A stretch of DNA of 55,717 bases, taken from positions 1-55,717 of the forward strand of contig JAJYSP010000017.1 of the NCBI GenBank assembly GCA_021793515.1, read 5' to 3'. Every line of letters begins with the position of its first letter. The stretch's first letter is position 1. The translations under genes were made by a program, and so were the position numbers. Below the pieces are notes generated by a model. It was not told where the DNA came from. It saw only the letters and a program-made list of their open reading frames with translations, and did no database searches. The stretch is from Actinomycetes bacterium (GTDB taxonomy: Bacteria; Actinomycetota; Acidimicrobiia; Acidimicrobiales; RAAP-2). This document shows, piece by piece, positions 26,505 through 37,296 of the stretch.

Positions 26505-26771
26505 ATGGCAAATACAGACTCCGTTGCGTCTGCGGTACGCATCGCTGGTGCGCTCGTCGGCGGCGGTCTCGCCCTCGGCGGTGGCGCCATCGGTGCGGCG
26601 ATCGGTGACGGCCTCGCCGGTAGCCAGACGATCGCCGCCATCGCTCGTCAGCCCGAGATCGAGAACAAGGCCCGTCAGTACTTCTTCTTGACAGTTGGTC
26701 TGGTGGAGGCGATGTACTTCATCAACCTGCTGTTCATGGTGGTCTTCGTCTACGTCTTCAAAGCGCAGTAG
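26505..26771 (+). CDS. atpE: ATP synthase Fo subunit c
   Basis: 88 residues, AGGAGG ribosome site. It is a helical hairpin: [18 protein letters not shown] is the glycine-rich first helix, RQPE the polar loop, and E68 in [14 protein letters not shown] the ion-carrying carboxylate of the second helix. The c-ring rotates as protons pass. There is no obvious sodium-site signature. A strong stem-loop follows the stop codon. Confidence 0.97.
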   Translation: MANTDSVASAVRIAGALVGGGLALGGGAIGAAIGDGLAGSQTIAAIARQPEIENKARQYFFLTVGLVEAMYFINLLFMVVFVYVFKAQ

Positions 26772-26776
26772 TCATG

Positions 26777-26812
26777 ACGTTGGTCGGCCCACGTCGGTGG
26801 GCTGACCAACGT
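26777..26812 (+). promoter_or_regulatory. 16-bp intercistronic stem-loop between atpE and atpF
   Basis: ACGTTGGTCGGCCCAC pairs with GTGGGCTGACCAACGT over 16 bp (one G-U) around a GTCG tetraloop, starting 5 nt after the atpE stop. No U-run follows, so it is unlikely to be a full terminator. It could block 3' exonucleases or attenuate read-through, raising the yield of subunit c relative to downstream subunits. That role is inference. Confidence 0.7.
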
Positions 26813-26844
26813 GTTCACCCACTAATCAAAGTAGGACTCTCGAG

Positions 26845-27366
26845 ATGATTGGCGTATCAATCTTCCTTCTCCCCAACGGCACGTTCTTCGTCGAACTGCT
26901 GGTGTTCGTCGTGATCGTGCTCATCATGGCTAAGTACGTGCTGCCACCGCTCAACAAGGCGATGGAGGGCCGTCAGGAGAAGATCCGTGCCTCCCTGGAA
27001 GCCGCCGAACAGGCGCGCGCCGAAGCGGCCGCGGCCGGCGACGAGCGGGCCAAGGTGCTCGCCCAGGCTCGGGACCAGGCCCGCGACATCGTCGCGGCGG
27101 CCCAGGCCCTGGCCGAACAGGTCAAGAGCGAGGCCGGCGGACGTGGTCAGGCCGAGTACGACCGGATCGTCGGCTCGGCCAACGACGAGGTCGCCACGGC
27201 GCGCCAGCGCGCCATCGAGGAGGCCTCGGCGCGAATCGGTGAGATCGTCTTTGACTTGGTGAACAAGATCGTCGGGCGCGAGGTCGACCAGCAGACGCAC
27301 CAGGACCTCATCCGTGAGGCGGTCGCCGCTCTCACGGCCGAGGCGCAGCGCGGAACGAGTCGCTGA
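26845..27366 (+). CDS. atpF: ATP synthase Fo subunit b
   Basis: 173 residues. A single N-terminal transmembrane helix (TFFVELLVFVVIVLIMAKYV) is followed by a long charged helix (EGRQEKIRASLEAAEQARAE onward), the dimeric peripheral stator. It is an ordinary b subunit, separate from the delta subunit, unlike the fused b-delta of mycobacteria. It ends 2 nt before atpH. Confidence 0.93.
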   Translation: MIGVSIFLLPNGTFFVELLVFVVIVLIMAKYVLPPLNKAMEGRQEKIRASLEAAEQARAEAAAAGDERAKVLAQARDQARDIVAAAQALAEQVKSEAGGRGQAEYDRIVGSANDEVATARQRAIEEASARIGEIVFDLVNKIVGREVDQQTHQDLIREAVAALTAEAQRGTSR

Positions 27367-27368
27367 CC

Positions 27369-28280
27369 ATGTTGCCCAAGCTCGAAGGTTACGCCGCCGC
27401 CCTCCTGGGAACGTTGGATGCGGCCGACCTCACGACGGTCGCGAGCGACCTCGTCGCACTCGAGCAGACGGTGCTGACACGCGCCGACCTGCGCGGCGTG
27501 CTTGCCGACACCTCGATTGCGGGACCCGTGCGTGGGGTCATCGTGCGCGAGCTACTCGCGGGCAAGGTGGCTGACACCACGAGCCGCCTGGCCGTCTTCG
27601 CAGCGACGATGGTGCCGGCCCAAGAGGTCCCGCGCGCGATCGGGGAGTTGAACCAGGGCGCGCACCACCTCGTCGAGACGGGCGCCATCGAGCAGAGCAA
27701 CCTGGGACTGCTCGGGGCGCGCAAGCGCGTCGGCGGATACGCCGACGCCATCCTTGAGGACTTAGCGACCGAAGACTTCGCCGCGATCGAGCACGAGCTC
27801 TTCACCTGGGCGCGCACGATTGAGGAGAACCAGGAACTGCGCCGACTGCTCGTTGACCGCGACGCGTCCCTCGACGCGCGACTGGCGGTCACCGACCAAC
27901 TGCTTAGTGGGCGTGTGAGCGCCGCCACACTGGCGCTCGCGCGCTACGTCATCGTCGGTGGGCGCCCCCGAGACGTCGTGGGGACCCTCGACTTCCTCGT
28001 TGACCACGTCGCCGAGGCGAGGAACTGGCGCGTCGCACGAGTCCACAGCGCCCGCGCGCTCAACGAACAAGACCAGCTCGATCTCGCGCGGTCCCTGAGC
28101 GCCCTGACGGGCGGCTCGGTCGAACTGCAGATCGCCGAGGAGCCCGAGTTGCTCGGCGGGGTGCTCGTCGAGGTTGGCGACTTGCGCCTCGACGCCACGA
28201 CTCGCGGTCGCTTGAGCACGCTGCGCGACGCCGTCGCGAGCGGCCACTTTTACGAATCAGCTTTGAAGCAAAACGACTAG
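27369..28280 (+). CDS. atpH: ATP synthase F1 subunit delta with duplicated N-terminal domain
   Basis: 303 residues, against about 175-180 for a usual delta/OSCP. Residues 7-77 (GYAAALLGTLDAADLTTVAS ... SRLAVF) and 123-194 (GYADAILEDLATEDFAAIEH ... LALARY) align along their length, so the six-helix N-terminal domain appears twice. The normal C-terminal domain (about 200-303) follows and includes ARALNEQDQLDLARSLSAL and ELLGGVLVEVGDLRLD. Delta ties the b stator to the alpha3beta3 head. The duplication resembles the extended delta parts of actinobacterial b-delta fusions, but here b is separate. Confidence 0.9.
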   Translation: MLPKLEGYAAALLGTLDAADLTTVASDLVALEQTVLTRADLRGVLADTSIAGPVRGVIVRELLAGKVADTTSRLAVFAATMVPAQEVPRAIGELNQGAHHLVETGAIEQSNLGLLGARKRVGGYADAILEDLATEDFAAIEHELFTWARTIEENQELRRLLVDRDASLDARLAVTDQLLSGRVSAATLALARYVIVGGRPRDVVGTLDFLVDHVAEARNWRVARVHSARALNEQDQLDLARSLSALTGGSVELQIAEEPELLGGVLVEVGDLRLDATTRGRLSTLRDAVASGHFYESALKQND

Positions 28281-28295
28281 GAAAAGGAAACTGTG

Positions 28296-29813
28296 ATGAC
28301 TGAGCTCACGATTAGTGCCACGGAGATCACCGAGGCGCTGCGCAAGCACGTCGCCGACTTCAATCCGGCGATCGGCGCCGAGCAGGTCGGGCGCGTCGTC
28401 GAAGTCGGGGACGGCATCGCACGTGTGTCGGGACTGCCGTCGGCGAAGGTGAACGAGCTGCTCGAGTTCGAGGACGGCACCGTCGGCCTCGCGATGAACC
28501 TGGACGAGGAGACCATCGGTGCGGTGGTGCTCGGCTCGGTTGACAAGATCGAGGAGGACCAGATCGTCCGTTCGACGGGTCGGATCCTCTCGATGCCGGT
28601 CGGTGACGCGATGCTCGGACGCGTGGTGAACGCGCTCGGTGAGCCAATCGACGGACGCGGGCCACTGCAGAACCCCCAGTCGCGCCGCATGGAGGTCCAG
28701 GCACCGGGCATCATCGGTCGCCAGCCCGTGGGCGAGCCCCTCCAGACGGGTATCAAGGCCATCGACGCCATGACCCCGATCGGCCGAGGTCAGCGTGAGT
28801 TGATCATCGGTGACCGCAAGACGGGCAAGACGACGGTCGCCATCGACACGATCCTCAACCAGAAGGGTCAGGGCGTCAAGTGCATCTACGTCGCCATTGG
28901 CCAGAAGAACTCGTCGGTCGCCCAGACCGTCAAGACCCTCGAGGACCACGGGGCGATGGAGTACACCGTCGTGGTCGTCGCCTCCGCTGGGGACCCCGCA
29001 CCTTTCAAGTTCCTCGCCCCCTACGCCGGCTGCGCGATCGGTCAGCAGTGGATGGACGGCGGCGAGCACGCCCTCGTCGTCTACGACGACCTCTCCAAGC
29101 AGGCCGAGGCCTACCGACAGATCTCGCTGCTGCTGCGTCGCCCACCGGGCCGCGAGGCCTACCCCGGCGACGTCTTCTACCTGCACAGCCGTCTCCTGGA
29201 GCGCGCCGCGAAGCTGTCCGACGAGCTCGGTGGCGGGTCGATGACGGCGTTGCCCATCATCGAGACCAAGGCGGGCGACATCTCGGCCTACATCCCGACC
29301 AACGTGATCTCGATCACCGACGGTCAGGTGTTCCTCGAGTCCGACCTCTTCTACTCGGGCGTGCGCCCGGCGATCAACGTCGGTAACTCGGTGTCGCGCG
29401 TCGGTGGCGCCGCCCAGATCAAGGCCATGAAGTCGGTGGCCGGTACGCTCAAGATCGACCTCGCGCAGTTCCGCGACCTCGAGTCGTTCGCGACCTTCGG
29501 TTCCGAGCTCGACAAGTCGTCCCAGGCCCAGCTCGACCGTGGGTACCGCCTGACCGAGCTCTTGAAGCAGGGTCTGAACGCGCCGGTGCCCGTCGAGGAG
29601 CAGGTCATCGTGATCTACACCGGCACCCGTGGCTGGCTCGACACCGTGCCGGTGAGCGACGTGCGCCGCTTCGAGTCCGAGTTGCTCGCGACCTTCCGCG
29701 CGAAGCACCCCGAGCTGCTCGAGCAGATCCGTACGTCGGGCACCCTGCCCGACACCGATGCGATCGACGCGGCGATGCGTAACTTCGTCGACAACTTCGC
29801 CGTCAGTAACTAA
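28296..29813 (+). CDS. atpA: ATP synthase F1 subunit alpha
   Basis: 505 residues from ATG 28296 (GTG 28293 also possible), AGGAAA upstream. Walker A-like [11 protein letters not shown] is near residue 172; [20 protein letters not shown] and [30 protein letters not shown] are conserved, with the arginine finger region [17 protein letters not shown]. It forms the non-catalytic nucleotide sites and contributes to catalytic ones. Confidence 0.98.
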   Translation: MTELTISATEITEALRKHVADFNPAIGAEQVGRVVEVGDGIARVSGLPSAKVNELLEFEDGTVGLAMNLDEETIGAVVLGSVDKIEEDQIVRSTGRILSMPVGDAMLGRVVNALGEPIDGRGPLQNPQSRRMEVQAPGIIGRQPVGEPLQTGIKAIDAMTPIGRGQRELIIGDRKTGKTTVAIDTILNQKGQGVKCIYVAIGQKNSSVAQTVKTLEDHGAMEYTVVVVASAGDPAPFKFLAPYAGCAIGQQWMDGGEHALVVYDDLSKQAEAYRQISLLLRRPPGREAYPGDVFYLHSRLLERAAKLSDELGGGSMTALPIIETKAGDISAYIPTNVISITDGQVFLESDLFYSGVRPAINVGNSVSRVGGAAQIKAMKSVAGTLKIDLAQFRDLESFATFGSELDKSSQAQLDRGYRLTELLKQGLNAPVPVEEQVIVIYTGTRGWLDTVPVSDVRRFESELLATFRAKHPELLEQIRTSGTLPDTDAIDAAMRNFVDNFAVSN

Positions 29814-29842
29814 GCCAACCCGCGAGTCAGAGAGGAGGAGAC

Positions 29843-32174
<2,332 letters not shown>

Positions 32175-32176
32175 TC

Positions 32177-32608
32177 GTGGCCACGTTGAAGGTTGAGATC
32201 GTCACGCCCGAAGCGGCGTTGTGGCGCGGTGAGGCGAACGCGTTGATCGCGCGCTCCTCGGAGGGTGACTTCACGATCCTGCCCCAGCACACCGAGACCG
32301 TCGGTGACATCGTGGCGGGCGTCGTGCGAGTCCAGACCAACGAGGGCGAGTTCGCTTTCGCCGTGCACGGTGGCTACTTCCAGGTCGGTCCCGACGACGT
32401 TGAAGGCGTGACGCGCGCGACGGTCCTCGCGGGTGTCGCCGAACGCACGACCGATATCGACGTGGCGAGGGCCCAGGCCGCGAAAGAGCGCGCCGAGGCC
32501 GAACTGGCCGCGCTGACCAAGGGCGATCCGGAGGACCACGCGGCGCATCTGCTCGCGCACGCCGCACTGGAGCGCGCCGAACTACGCCTGCGCGCTGCGG
32601 CGAACTAG
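32177..32608 (+). CDS. atpC: ATP synthase F1 subunit epsilon
   Basis: 143 residues from GTG 32177. The N-terminal beta-sandwich (LKVEIVTPEAALWRGEANAL, then FTILPQHTETVGDIVAG) is followed by a C-terminal helical hairpin (EAELAALTKGDPEDHAAHLL) that can inhibit ATP hydrolysis. It is the last gene of the operon; the next gene is convergent, 20 nt away, and no clear terminator is seen. Confidence 0.95.
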   Translation: MATLKVEIVTPEAALWRGEANALIARSSEGDFTILPQHTETVGDIVAGVVRVQTNEGEFAFAVHGGYFQVGPDDVEGVTRATVLAGVAERTTDIDVARAQAAKERAEAELAALTKGDPEDHAAHLLAHAALERAELRLRAAAN

Positions 32609-32627
32609 CGGACTACGCGCCGCGCCG

Positions 32628-32975
32628 TCAGCGTTCGTCATCCTGCGTGTGAGAGGTGGGCCGAGTGCCCACCACGTCGTTGAGCCGCGGACGGACTCGG
32701 GTCAGGTAGTAGAGCGCGACCACTAACGCGGTCGCGTCGCCAGCCGCCAGCAGGACGACAATCGCGACCACCCATCGCCATTTGGAGCGCCCGATCGAGT
32801 GGAACACACGTTCTGGCGTGCCGACGGCGTGACCCATCGCCCAGGCCGACGCCACGACTGCTACCACGACGAGCAGCGATCCGATGACGCCGACGATCGT
32901 GCCACCGCGCGCGATGGTGAGGTGGAGCAGCAGTACCCGAACCGTCAACGTCGACTGCGTGATTGTCGCAAGCAT
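32628..32975 (-). CDS. small membrane protein of unknown function
   Basis: 115 residues preceded by GAGGTGG. Two clear hydrophobic segments (about 26-47 and 68-90; VVAIVVLLAAGDATALVVAL) are joined by a cytoplasmic-looking basic loop, with a hydrophilic tail. I do not recognise a named family; similar two-helix proteins occur widely in actinobacteria. It is convergent with atpC. Confidence 0.65.
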   Translation of the reverse strand: MLATITQSTLTVRVLLLHLTIARGGTIVGVIGSLLVVVAVVASAWAMGHAVGTPERVFHSIGRSKWRWVVAIVVLLAAGDATALVVALYYLTRVRPRLNDVVGTRPTSHTQDDER

Positions 32976-33017
32976 GACCCACCTCGCTTATCACCGTACC
33001 CCGTACGGCAATGCGTG

Positions 33018-33449
33018 TCAGCGAGCGCTCACGTACTCCAAGAGGTCGCGCTTCTCGTTCTCGAGCTCGGTCACCCGGGCCTTCACCACGTCGCCGATCG
33101 AGACGATCCCGACGAGCAGGCCGCCCTGGACGACCGGTACGTGGCGGATCCGCTTCTCAGTCATCGTGGTCATGAGTTCGTTGACCGACGTCGACTCCTC
33201 ACAGGTGGTCACCGACGTGCTCATCAGGGCCGCGACCCGAAGGTCGAGGGCGTCGGCACCCTCGCGCGCGAAGGCGCGCACGACGTCGCGCTCGCTCAAT
33301 ATCCCGGTCAGGGGCCCCGTGCCTCCGACGACGACCAGGGCGCCGATGCCCCGCTCCTTCAGCATCGCAACCGCGTCATGCACGGAGCGTTCCTGGTTGA
33401 TCGTGGCGACGTCGCGTCCCTTTGTTGCCAGCAGGTTGGCTACGTTCAC
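33018..33449 (-). CDS. tandem CBS-domain protein
   Basis: 143 residues from GTG 33449, set by GAGGAGG; the longer upstream reading is low-complexity. Two CBS motifs fill the protein: ATINQERSVHDAVAMLKERG ... GILSERDVVRAF, and TCEESTSVNELMTTMTEKRI ... GIVSIGDVVKARV. Such stand-alone pairs bind adenosyl nucleotides and sense energy state. The partner is unknown. It is between the ATP synthase operon and glpX. Confidence 0.85.
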   Translation of the reverse strand: MNVANLLATKGRDVATINQERSVHDAVAMLKERGIGALVVVGGTGPLTGILSERDVVRAFAREGADALDLRVAALMSTSVTTCEESTSVNELMTTMTEKRIRHVPVVQGGLLVGIVSIGDVVKARVTELENEKRDLLEYVSAR

Positions 33450-33546
33450 TCCGGCCTCCTCAGTTCTCACGAGTTGTCCTCGTAGCCGGACCCTAACGCG
33501 CAACCGCGCCAGTCGCAACGTGTTGACTCGTGCACTGGTTCACGAA

Positions 33547-34536
33547 TCAGAAGCCAGCGGTCGTGAACTCCTGGAGCTTGTTGTGGCGGTGGAACGTCTC
33601 AATGGTGCGCACGGTGCCCGATCGCGAACGCACCACGAGGGACTGGGTCGTGGCGCCGAACTCGGTGAAGCGCACGCCCTTGAGGAAGTCACCGTCGGTG
33701 ACGGCGGTCGCCGAGAAGTAGCAGTTGTCACCGGTCACGAGGTCATCGGTGGTGAGCACTCGGTCCAGGTCGTAGCCCATCGCCTCGGCGGTCTCGCGCT
33801 CGACCTCGTCGCGCGGGTACAACACGCCTTGGATCTCGCCACCGAGCCCCTTTAACGCCGCGGCGGCGATGACACCCTCGGGCGTGCCGCCGATGCCGAG
33901 TAGGAGGTCGGCACCGGAGTTGGGCCAGCCGGTGGCGATGGCGCCGGTCACGTCGCCGTCGGAGATCAACAGGACTCGGGCGCCGGCCTCGCGGATCTCG
34001 CCGATCAACTCGTGGTGGCGGGGGCGGTCGAGCACGACGACACCCAACTCCTGGACCGGCTTGCCGAGTCGCTTGGCGAGCTCGCGCAAGTTCTCGGTGG
34101 GCGTCGCGTTGATGTCAACAGCGCCGCGCCCGCGTGGGCCCACCGCGATCTTACGCATGTAGACACACGGGCCCGGATTGAACATGGTGCCGCGCTCCGA
34201 GAGCGCGATCACCGAGACCGCACCCTTACGACCCATGGCCGTCATCGTCGTGCCGTCGATGGGGTCGACAGCCACGTCGACCAGTGGCGGCTGACCGTCA
34301 CCGATGTGCTCACCGTTGAAGAGCATCGGCGCCTCATCCTTTTCGCCCTCGCCAATGACGACGATGCCGTCCATGGCGACCGCACCGAGCACGAAGCGCA
34401 TGGCGTCCACGGCTGCGCCGTCGGCCGCATTCTTGTCGCCGCGACCGGCCCAGCGAGCGGCGGCGATGGCGGCCGCCTCGGTCACGCGAATCATTTCCAG
34501 GGCAAGATTACGGTCCGGTTCTGACGGTGGTTGCAC
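33547..34536 (-). CDS. glpX: class II fructose-1,6-bisphosphatase
   Basis: 329 residues from GTG 34536. The start is fixed by a TACGCT -10 element 7 nt upstream, and the long upstream extension is antisense to murA. GDKNAADGAAVDAMR, IVVIGEGEKDEAPML and VAVDPIDGTTMTAMG are the metal-binding and catalytic segments of GlpX. It hydrolyses fructose 1,6-bisphosphate in gluconeogenesis, opposing the pyk-side flow. It is divergent from murA. Confidence 0.95.
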   Translation of the reverse strand: MQPPSEPDRNLALEMIRVTEAAAIAAARWAGRGDKNAADGAAVDAMRFVLGAVAMDGIVVIGEGEKDEAPMLFNGEHIGDGQPPLVDVAVDPIDGTTMTAMGRKGAVSVIALSERGTMFNPGPCVYMRKIAVGPRGRGAVDINATPTENLRELAKRLGKPVQELGVVVLDRPRHHELIGEIREAGARVLLISDGDVTGAIATGWPNSGADLLLGIGGTPEGVIAAAALKGLGGEIQGVLYPRDEVERETAEAMGYDLDRVLTTDDLVTGDNCYFSATAVTDGDFLKGVRFTEFGATTQSLVVRSRSGTVRTIETFHRHNKLQEFTTAGF

Positions 34537-34543
34537 GATACGA

Positions 34544-34549
34544 AGCGTA
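34544..34549 (-). promoter_or_regulatory. -10 element TACGCT of leaderless glpX
   Basis: TACGCT on the minus strand ends 7 nt before the GTG at 34536. Confidence 0.5.
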
Positions 34550-34597
34550 GCCCGCCTGTCGCGACCGGGTCCGATTGGAGCCCCCTTCCGTAGCGGC

Positions 34598-34603
34598 AAT
34601 ACT
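34598..34603 (+). promoter_or_regulatory. possible -10 element AATACT of leaderless murA
   Basis: AATACT keeps the conserved second A and last T of the -10 pattern and ends 6 nt before the murA GTG at 34610. No ribosome site is present. Confidence 0.4.
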
Positions 34604-34609
34604 GGATGG

Positions 34610-35872
34610 GTGAGTTCGTTGTTGGTCAAGCCCGCGGGTCCCTTGTCGGGCGACGTCCAGGCCTTCGGCGCGAAGAACGCGGTTCTAAAGCAGATGGCCG
34701 CCTGTCTGCTGGCGAGCGGGGTCCACCGCCTGACCAACGTCCCCGCGATCAGCGACGTCGCCGTCATGACCGAGTTGCTGCGAGCGGTGGGCTGTGAGGT
34801 GGTCTCGAGCGACCACCGCCTGACCATCACGGTGCCCGACGCGAAGGACCTTCATCCGATCGCGCCCGCTCACCTGTTTGAGGCGATGCGTGCCTCAATC
34901 GTCGTGCTCGGCCCGTTGCTCGCGCGCTGCGGCGAGGCCCACATGGCCCTGCCGGGGGGCGATGACTTCGGGCAGCGACCGATCAACTTCCACACCGACG
35001 GTCTGTCGGCGATGGGCGCCGACTTCCACAACGACCGTGTCTCGATCCACGCGACGACGACGCGCACCCGATTGCGCGCGACGCGGATCACCCTGGAGTA
35101 CCCGAGCCACACCGCGACAGACAACCTGCTGATGGCCTGCGTGTTGGCCGAGGGTCGCTCAGTCATCGACAACGCCGCGCGCGAACCCGAGGTCGAAGAC
35201 CTGGGCCACCAGCTCATCGCCATGGGGGCTCGTATCGAGGGACTCGGCACCTCGCGGCTCACCATTGACGGCGTCGAGTCGCTCAACGCCGCCGACCACG
35301 AGGTCATCCCCGACCGCGTCGTCGCCGCGACGTATCTCGCCGCGGGGCTGATCACCGGTGGGGCGGTGCGGGTCATCGACGCGCGCGCCGACCACATGGA
35401 GATGCTGCTGCGCAAGATCGAGGCAATGGGGGGCGTCGTGGACGTCACCGGCCCGGGCATCGTCGTGCGCGGCCCCGCCCGACTGCGGGGCTGTGACGTC
35501 TCGACCTTGCCCTACCCCGGGGTCGCAACGGACTACAAGCCATTGCTTACCACCATGCTCGCCGTCGCCGACGGGGTCTCGGTCGTGACCGAGAACCTCT
35601 TCGCCGGTCGATTCCGCTACGTTGACGAACTGGTCCGACTGGGCTCGAATATCACTACCGACGGCCATCACGCGATGATCCGGGGCGTCGACCACCTCAC
35701 CGGAACGACGGTGCGCGCAACGGACATCCGGGCGGCCGCCGCGCTCGTGCTCGCGGGCCTCGTCGCGGACGGGTCGACGACCGTCGAGGGGCTCGAACAC
35801 GTCGAGCGCGGGTACGACGATTTCGTGGGACGGCTCACCAGTCTTGGCGCCCGAATCGAGCGTCTTCGATGA
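34610..35872 (+). CDS. murA: UDP-N-acetylglucosamine 1-carboxyvinyltransferase with Asp in place of the fosfomycin-target Cys
   Basis: 420 residues from GTG 34610. It transfers enolpyruvyl to UDP-GlcNAc, the first committed step of peptidoglycan synthesis. LSGDVQAFGAKNAVLKQMAA and the C-terminal RAADIRAAAAL-type segment (RATDIRAAAALVLAGLVADG) are typical. The active-site loop reads LPGGDDFGQRP, so the usual catalytic Cys (LPGGCxIGxRP) is D118. This is the natural state in mycobacterial MurA and confers insensitivity to fosfomycin. It overlaps meaB by 4 nt. Confidence 0.93.
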   Translation: MSSLLVKPAGPLSGDVQAFGAKNAVLKQMAACLLASGVHRLTNVPAISDVAVMTELLRAVGCEVVSSDHRLTITVPDAKDLHPIAPAHLFEAMRASIVVLGPLLARCGEAHMALPGGDDFGQRPINFHTDGLSAMGADFHNDRVSIHATTTRTRLRATRITLEYPSHTATDNLLMACVLAEGRSVIDNAAREPEVEDLGHQLIAMGARIEGLGTSRLTIDGVESLNAADHEVIPDRVVAATYLAAGLITGGAVRVIDARADHMEMLLRKIEAMGGVVDVTGPGIVVRGPARLRGCDVSTLPYPGVATDYKPLLTTMLAVADGVSVVTENLFAGRFRYVDELVRLGSNITTDGHHAMIRGVDHLTGTTVRATDIRAAAALVLAGLVADGSTTVEGLEHVERGYDDFVGRLTSLGARIERLR

Positions 35873-36831
35873 TCGCGCGCGACCCCGATGAGTTGATCGT
35901 CCAAGCGGGCACGGGGTCGCGCACGGCCCTCGCGCGTTTGATTACCTACGTCGAGTCCGGTGGCTCGAATCAGCGCGCGACGGTCTCGCGCGCCTACGCG
36001 GCGCCCGCCCCCTACGTGGTCGGACTCACCGGTCCGCCTGGCGCGGGCAAGTCGACGCTCACCGACCAGTTGATCAAGACGGCGCTCGCGAGTGGCTCCT
36101 TTGACGGGACTCAGGTCTTCGACCAGATCGGCGTGCTCTGTGTGGACCCGAGTTCACCCTTCACCGGTGGCGCGATCCTTGGCGACCGGATCCGCATGCA
36201 GGACCACGCGACCAACGATCACGTCTTCATCCGCTCGATGGCCACGCGCGGCCACCTCGGTGGACTCTCACTCGCGGTGCCCGACGCGATCCGGGTCCTC
36301 GGCGCGGCGGGGTTCTCGGTGGTGTTCGTCGAGACCGTCGGCGTCGGGCAGATGGAGGTCGACATCGCCTCGGCCGCCGACACGACCATCGTGGTGACCA
36401 ACCCTGGTTGGGGCGACTCGATGCAGGCGAACAAGGCCGGCCTGCTCGAGGTGGCCGACATCTTCGTTATCAACAAGGCCGACCGAGCGGGGTTGCGTGA
36501 GACCCGTCGGGACCTCGAGCAGATGCTCGAGCTCGGCAGTGCCAAAGAGCCCCGCCCGCCGATCCTCGAGACCGTCGCCAGCACGGGGGCGGGCACTGAC
36601 GAGCTCTGGCGTGCGATCATCGACCATCGTCGACTCGTGACCGGTGCGCAACACGATCAGCACCGAGAGACCCAGGCGCGCGCCGAGTTGGACCGGGTCT
36701 TGTCGGTGATGCTGCGCGCGCGCATCGGCGAGTTGGCCGAGGGCTCGGCCTACGCGGACCAAGTCGCCGCGCTTATCGCCGGTGAGACCGACCCGTATCG
36801 GGCGGCTGAGGCGTTACTGTCTGAGACGTGA
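35869..36831 (+). CDS. meaB: MeaB/ArgK-family GTPase (cobalamin mutase chaperone)
   Basis: 320 residues. The P-loop is GLTGPPGAGKSTLTDQL, GVLCVDPSSPFTGGAILGDRIRM is the switch region, FVETVGVGQMEVDIASAADT and the NKAD motif (FVINKADRAGL) follow. MeaB protects and reloads methylmalonyl-CoA mutase with adenosylcobalamin. No mutase gene is in the window; the enzyme would connect with propionyl-CoA or branched-chain carbon flow. It is coupled to murA upstream and a membrane protein downstream. Confidence 0.92.
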   Translation: MIARDPDELIVQAGTGSRTALARLITYVESGGSNQRATVSRAYAAPAPYVVGLTGPPGAGKSTLTDQLIKTALASGSFDGTQVFDQIGVLCVDPSSPFTGGAILGDRIRMQDHATNDHVFIRSMATRGHLGGLSLAVPDAIRVLGAAGFSVVFVETVGVGQMEVDIASAADTTIVVTNPGWGDSMQANKAGLLEVADIFVINKADRAGLRETRRDLEQMLELGSAKEPRPPILETVASTGAGTDELWRAIIDHRRLVTGAQHDQHRETQARAELDRVLSVMLRARIGELAEGSAYADQVAALIAGETDPYRAAEALLSET

Positions 36832-37280
36832 TTGCCGCGTCGGTCGGTTTCGACCTCCTCTTTCTTGTTCACGTCCTCGCCGCCGTGGCGACGATCACCG
36901 TCATCGCGGTGATGCGATCTGGGGCCGTGGCGGTCGCGGGCGGCGCCGACGCAGTCATCCAACGTCGCCGCTTCCCCGAACGGCGCAACTGGGCGGCACG
37001 GGTCGTCCATCTCCTGGTATTGAGCGGTTTGGCCGTGTCGGCGACGGGCGGCAGCGCGGACTCGCTGCGGCGGCCCTTCGTGATCGTGGGCCTGCTGTGC
37101 TACCTCGCCATCGCCGGTCACCTCGAGGCGCGGACGTTGCCCCTGGAGCGTACGGTAGCCAACGAGATCGCCCGCGACGGCGTGGCCGAGGTCGCCAAGG
37201 GCCGTCAGCTCACCCGCTCCATTGACGTGATCGCGGTCCTGCTCGCTGTCGCTTTGATCTCGATGCTCGTCCAGTTTTAG
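36828..37280 (+). CDS. four-helix integral membrane protein of unknown function
   Basis: 150 residues from GTG 36828, overlapping meaB by 4 nt. Four hydrophobic helices are evident (about 6-28, 58-76, 85-99, 131-148), with HVLAAVATITVIAVMR in the first. The topology resembles small DUF2269-like proteins, but I cannot assign a family. Coupling to meaB suggests co-expression, not necessarily a shared function. Confidence 0.7.
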   Translation: MIAASVGFDLLFLVHVLAAVATITVIAVMRSGAVAVAGGADAVIQRRRFPERRNWAARVVHLLVLSGLAVSATGGSADSLRRPFVIVGLLCYLAIAGHLEARTLPLERTVANEIARDGVAEVAKGRQLTRSIDVIAVLLAVALISMLVQF

Positions 37281-37296
37281 GTCCGAGGCGAGCGAT

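Noticed and set aside
28257-29708. 483-codon minus-strand open frame opposite atpA
   Set aside because: Antisense to a canonical ATP synthase alpha gene.
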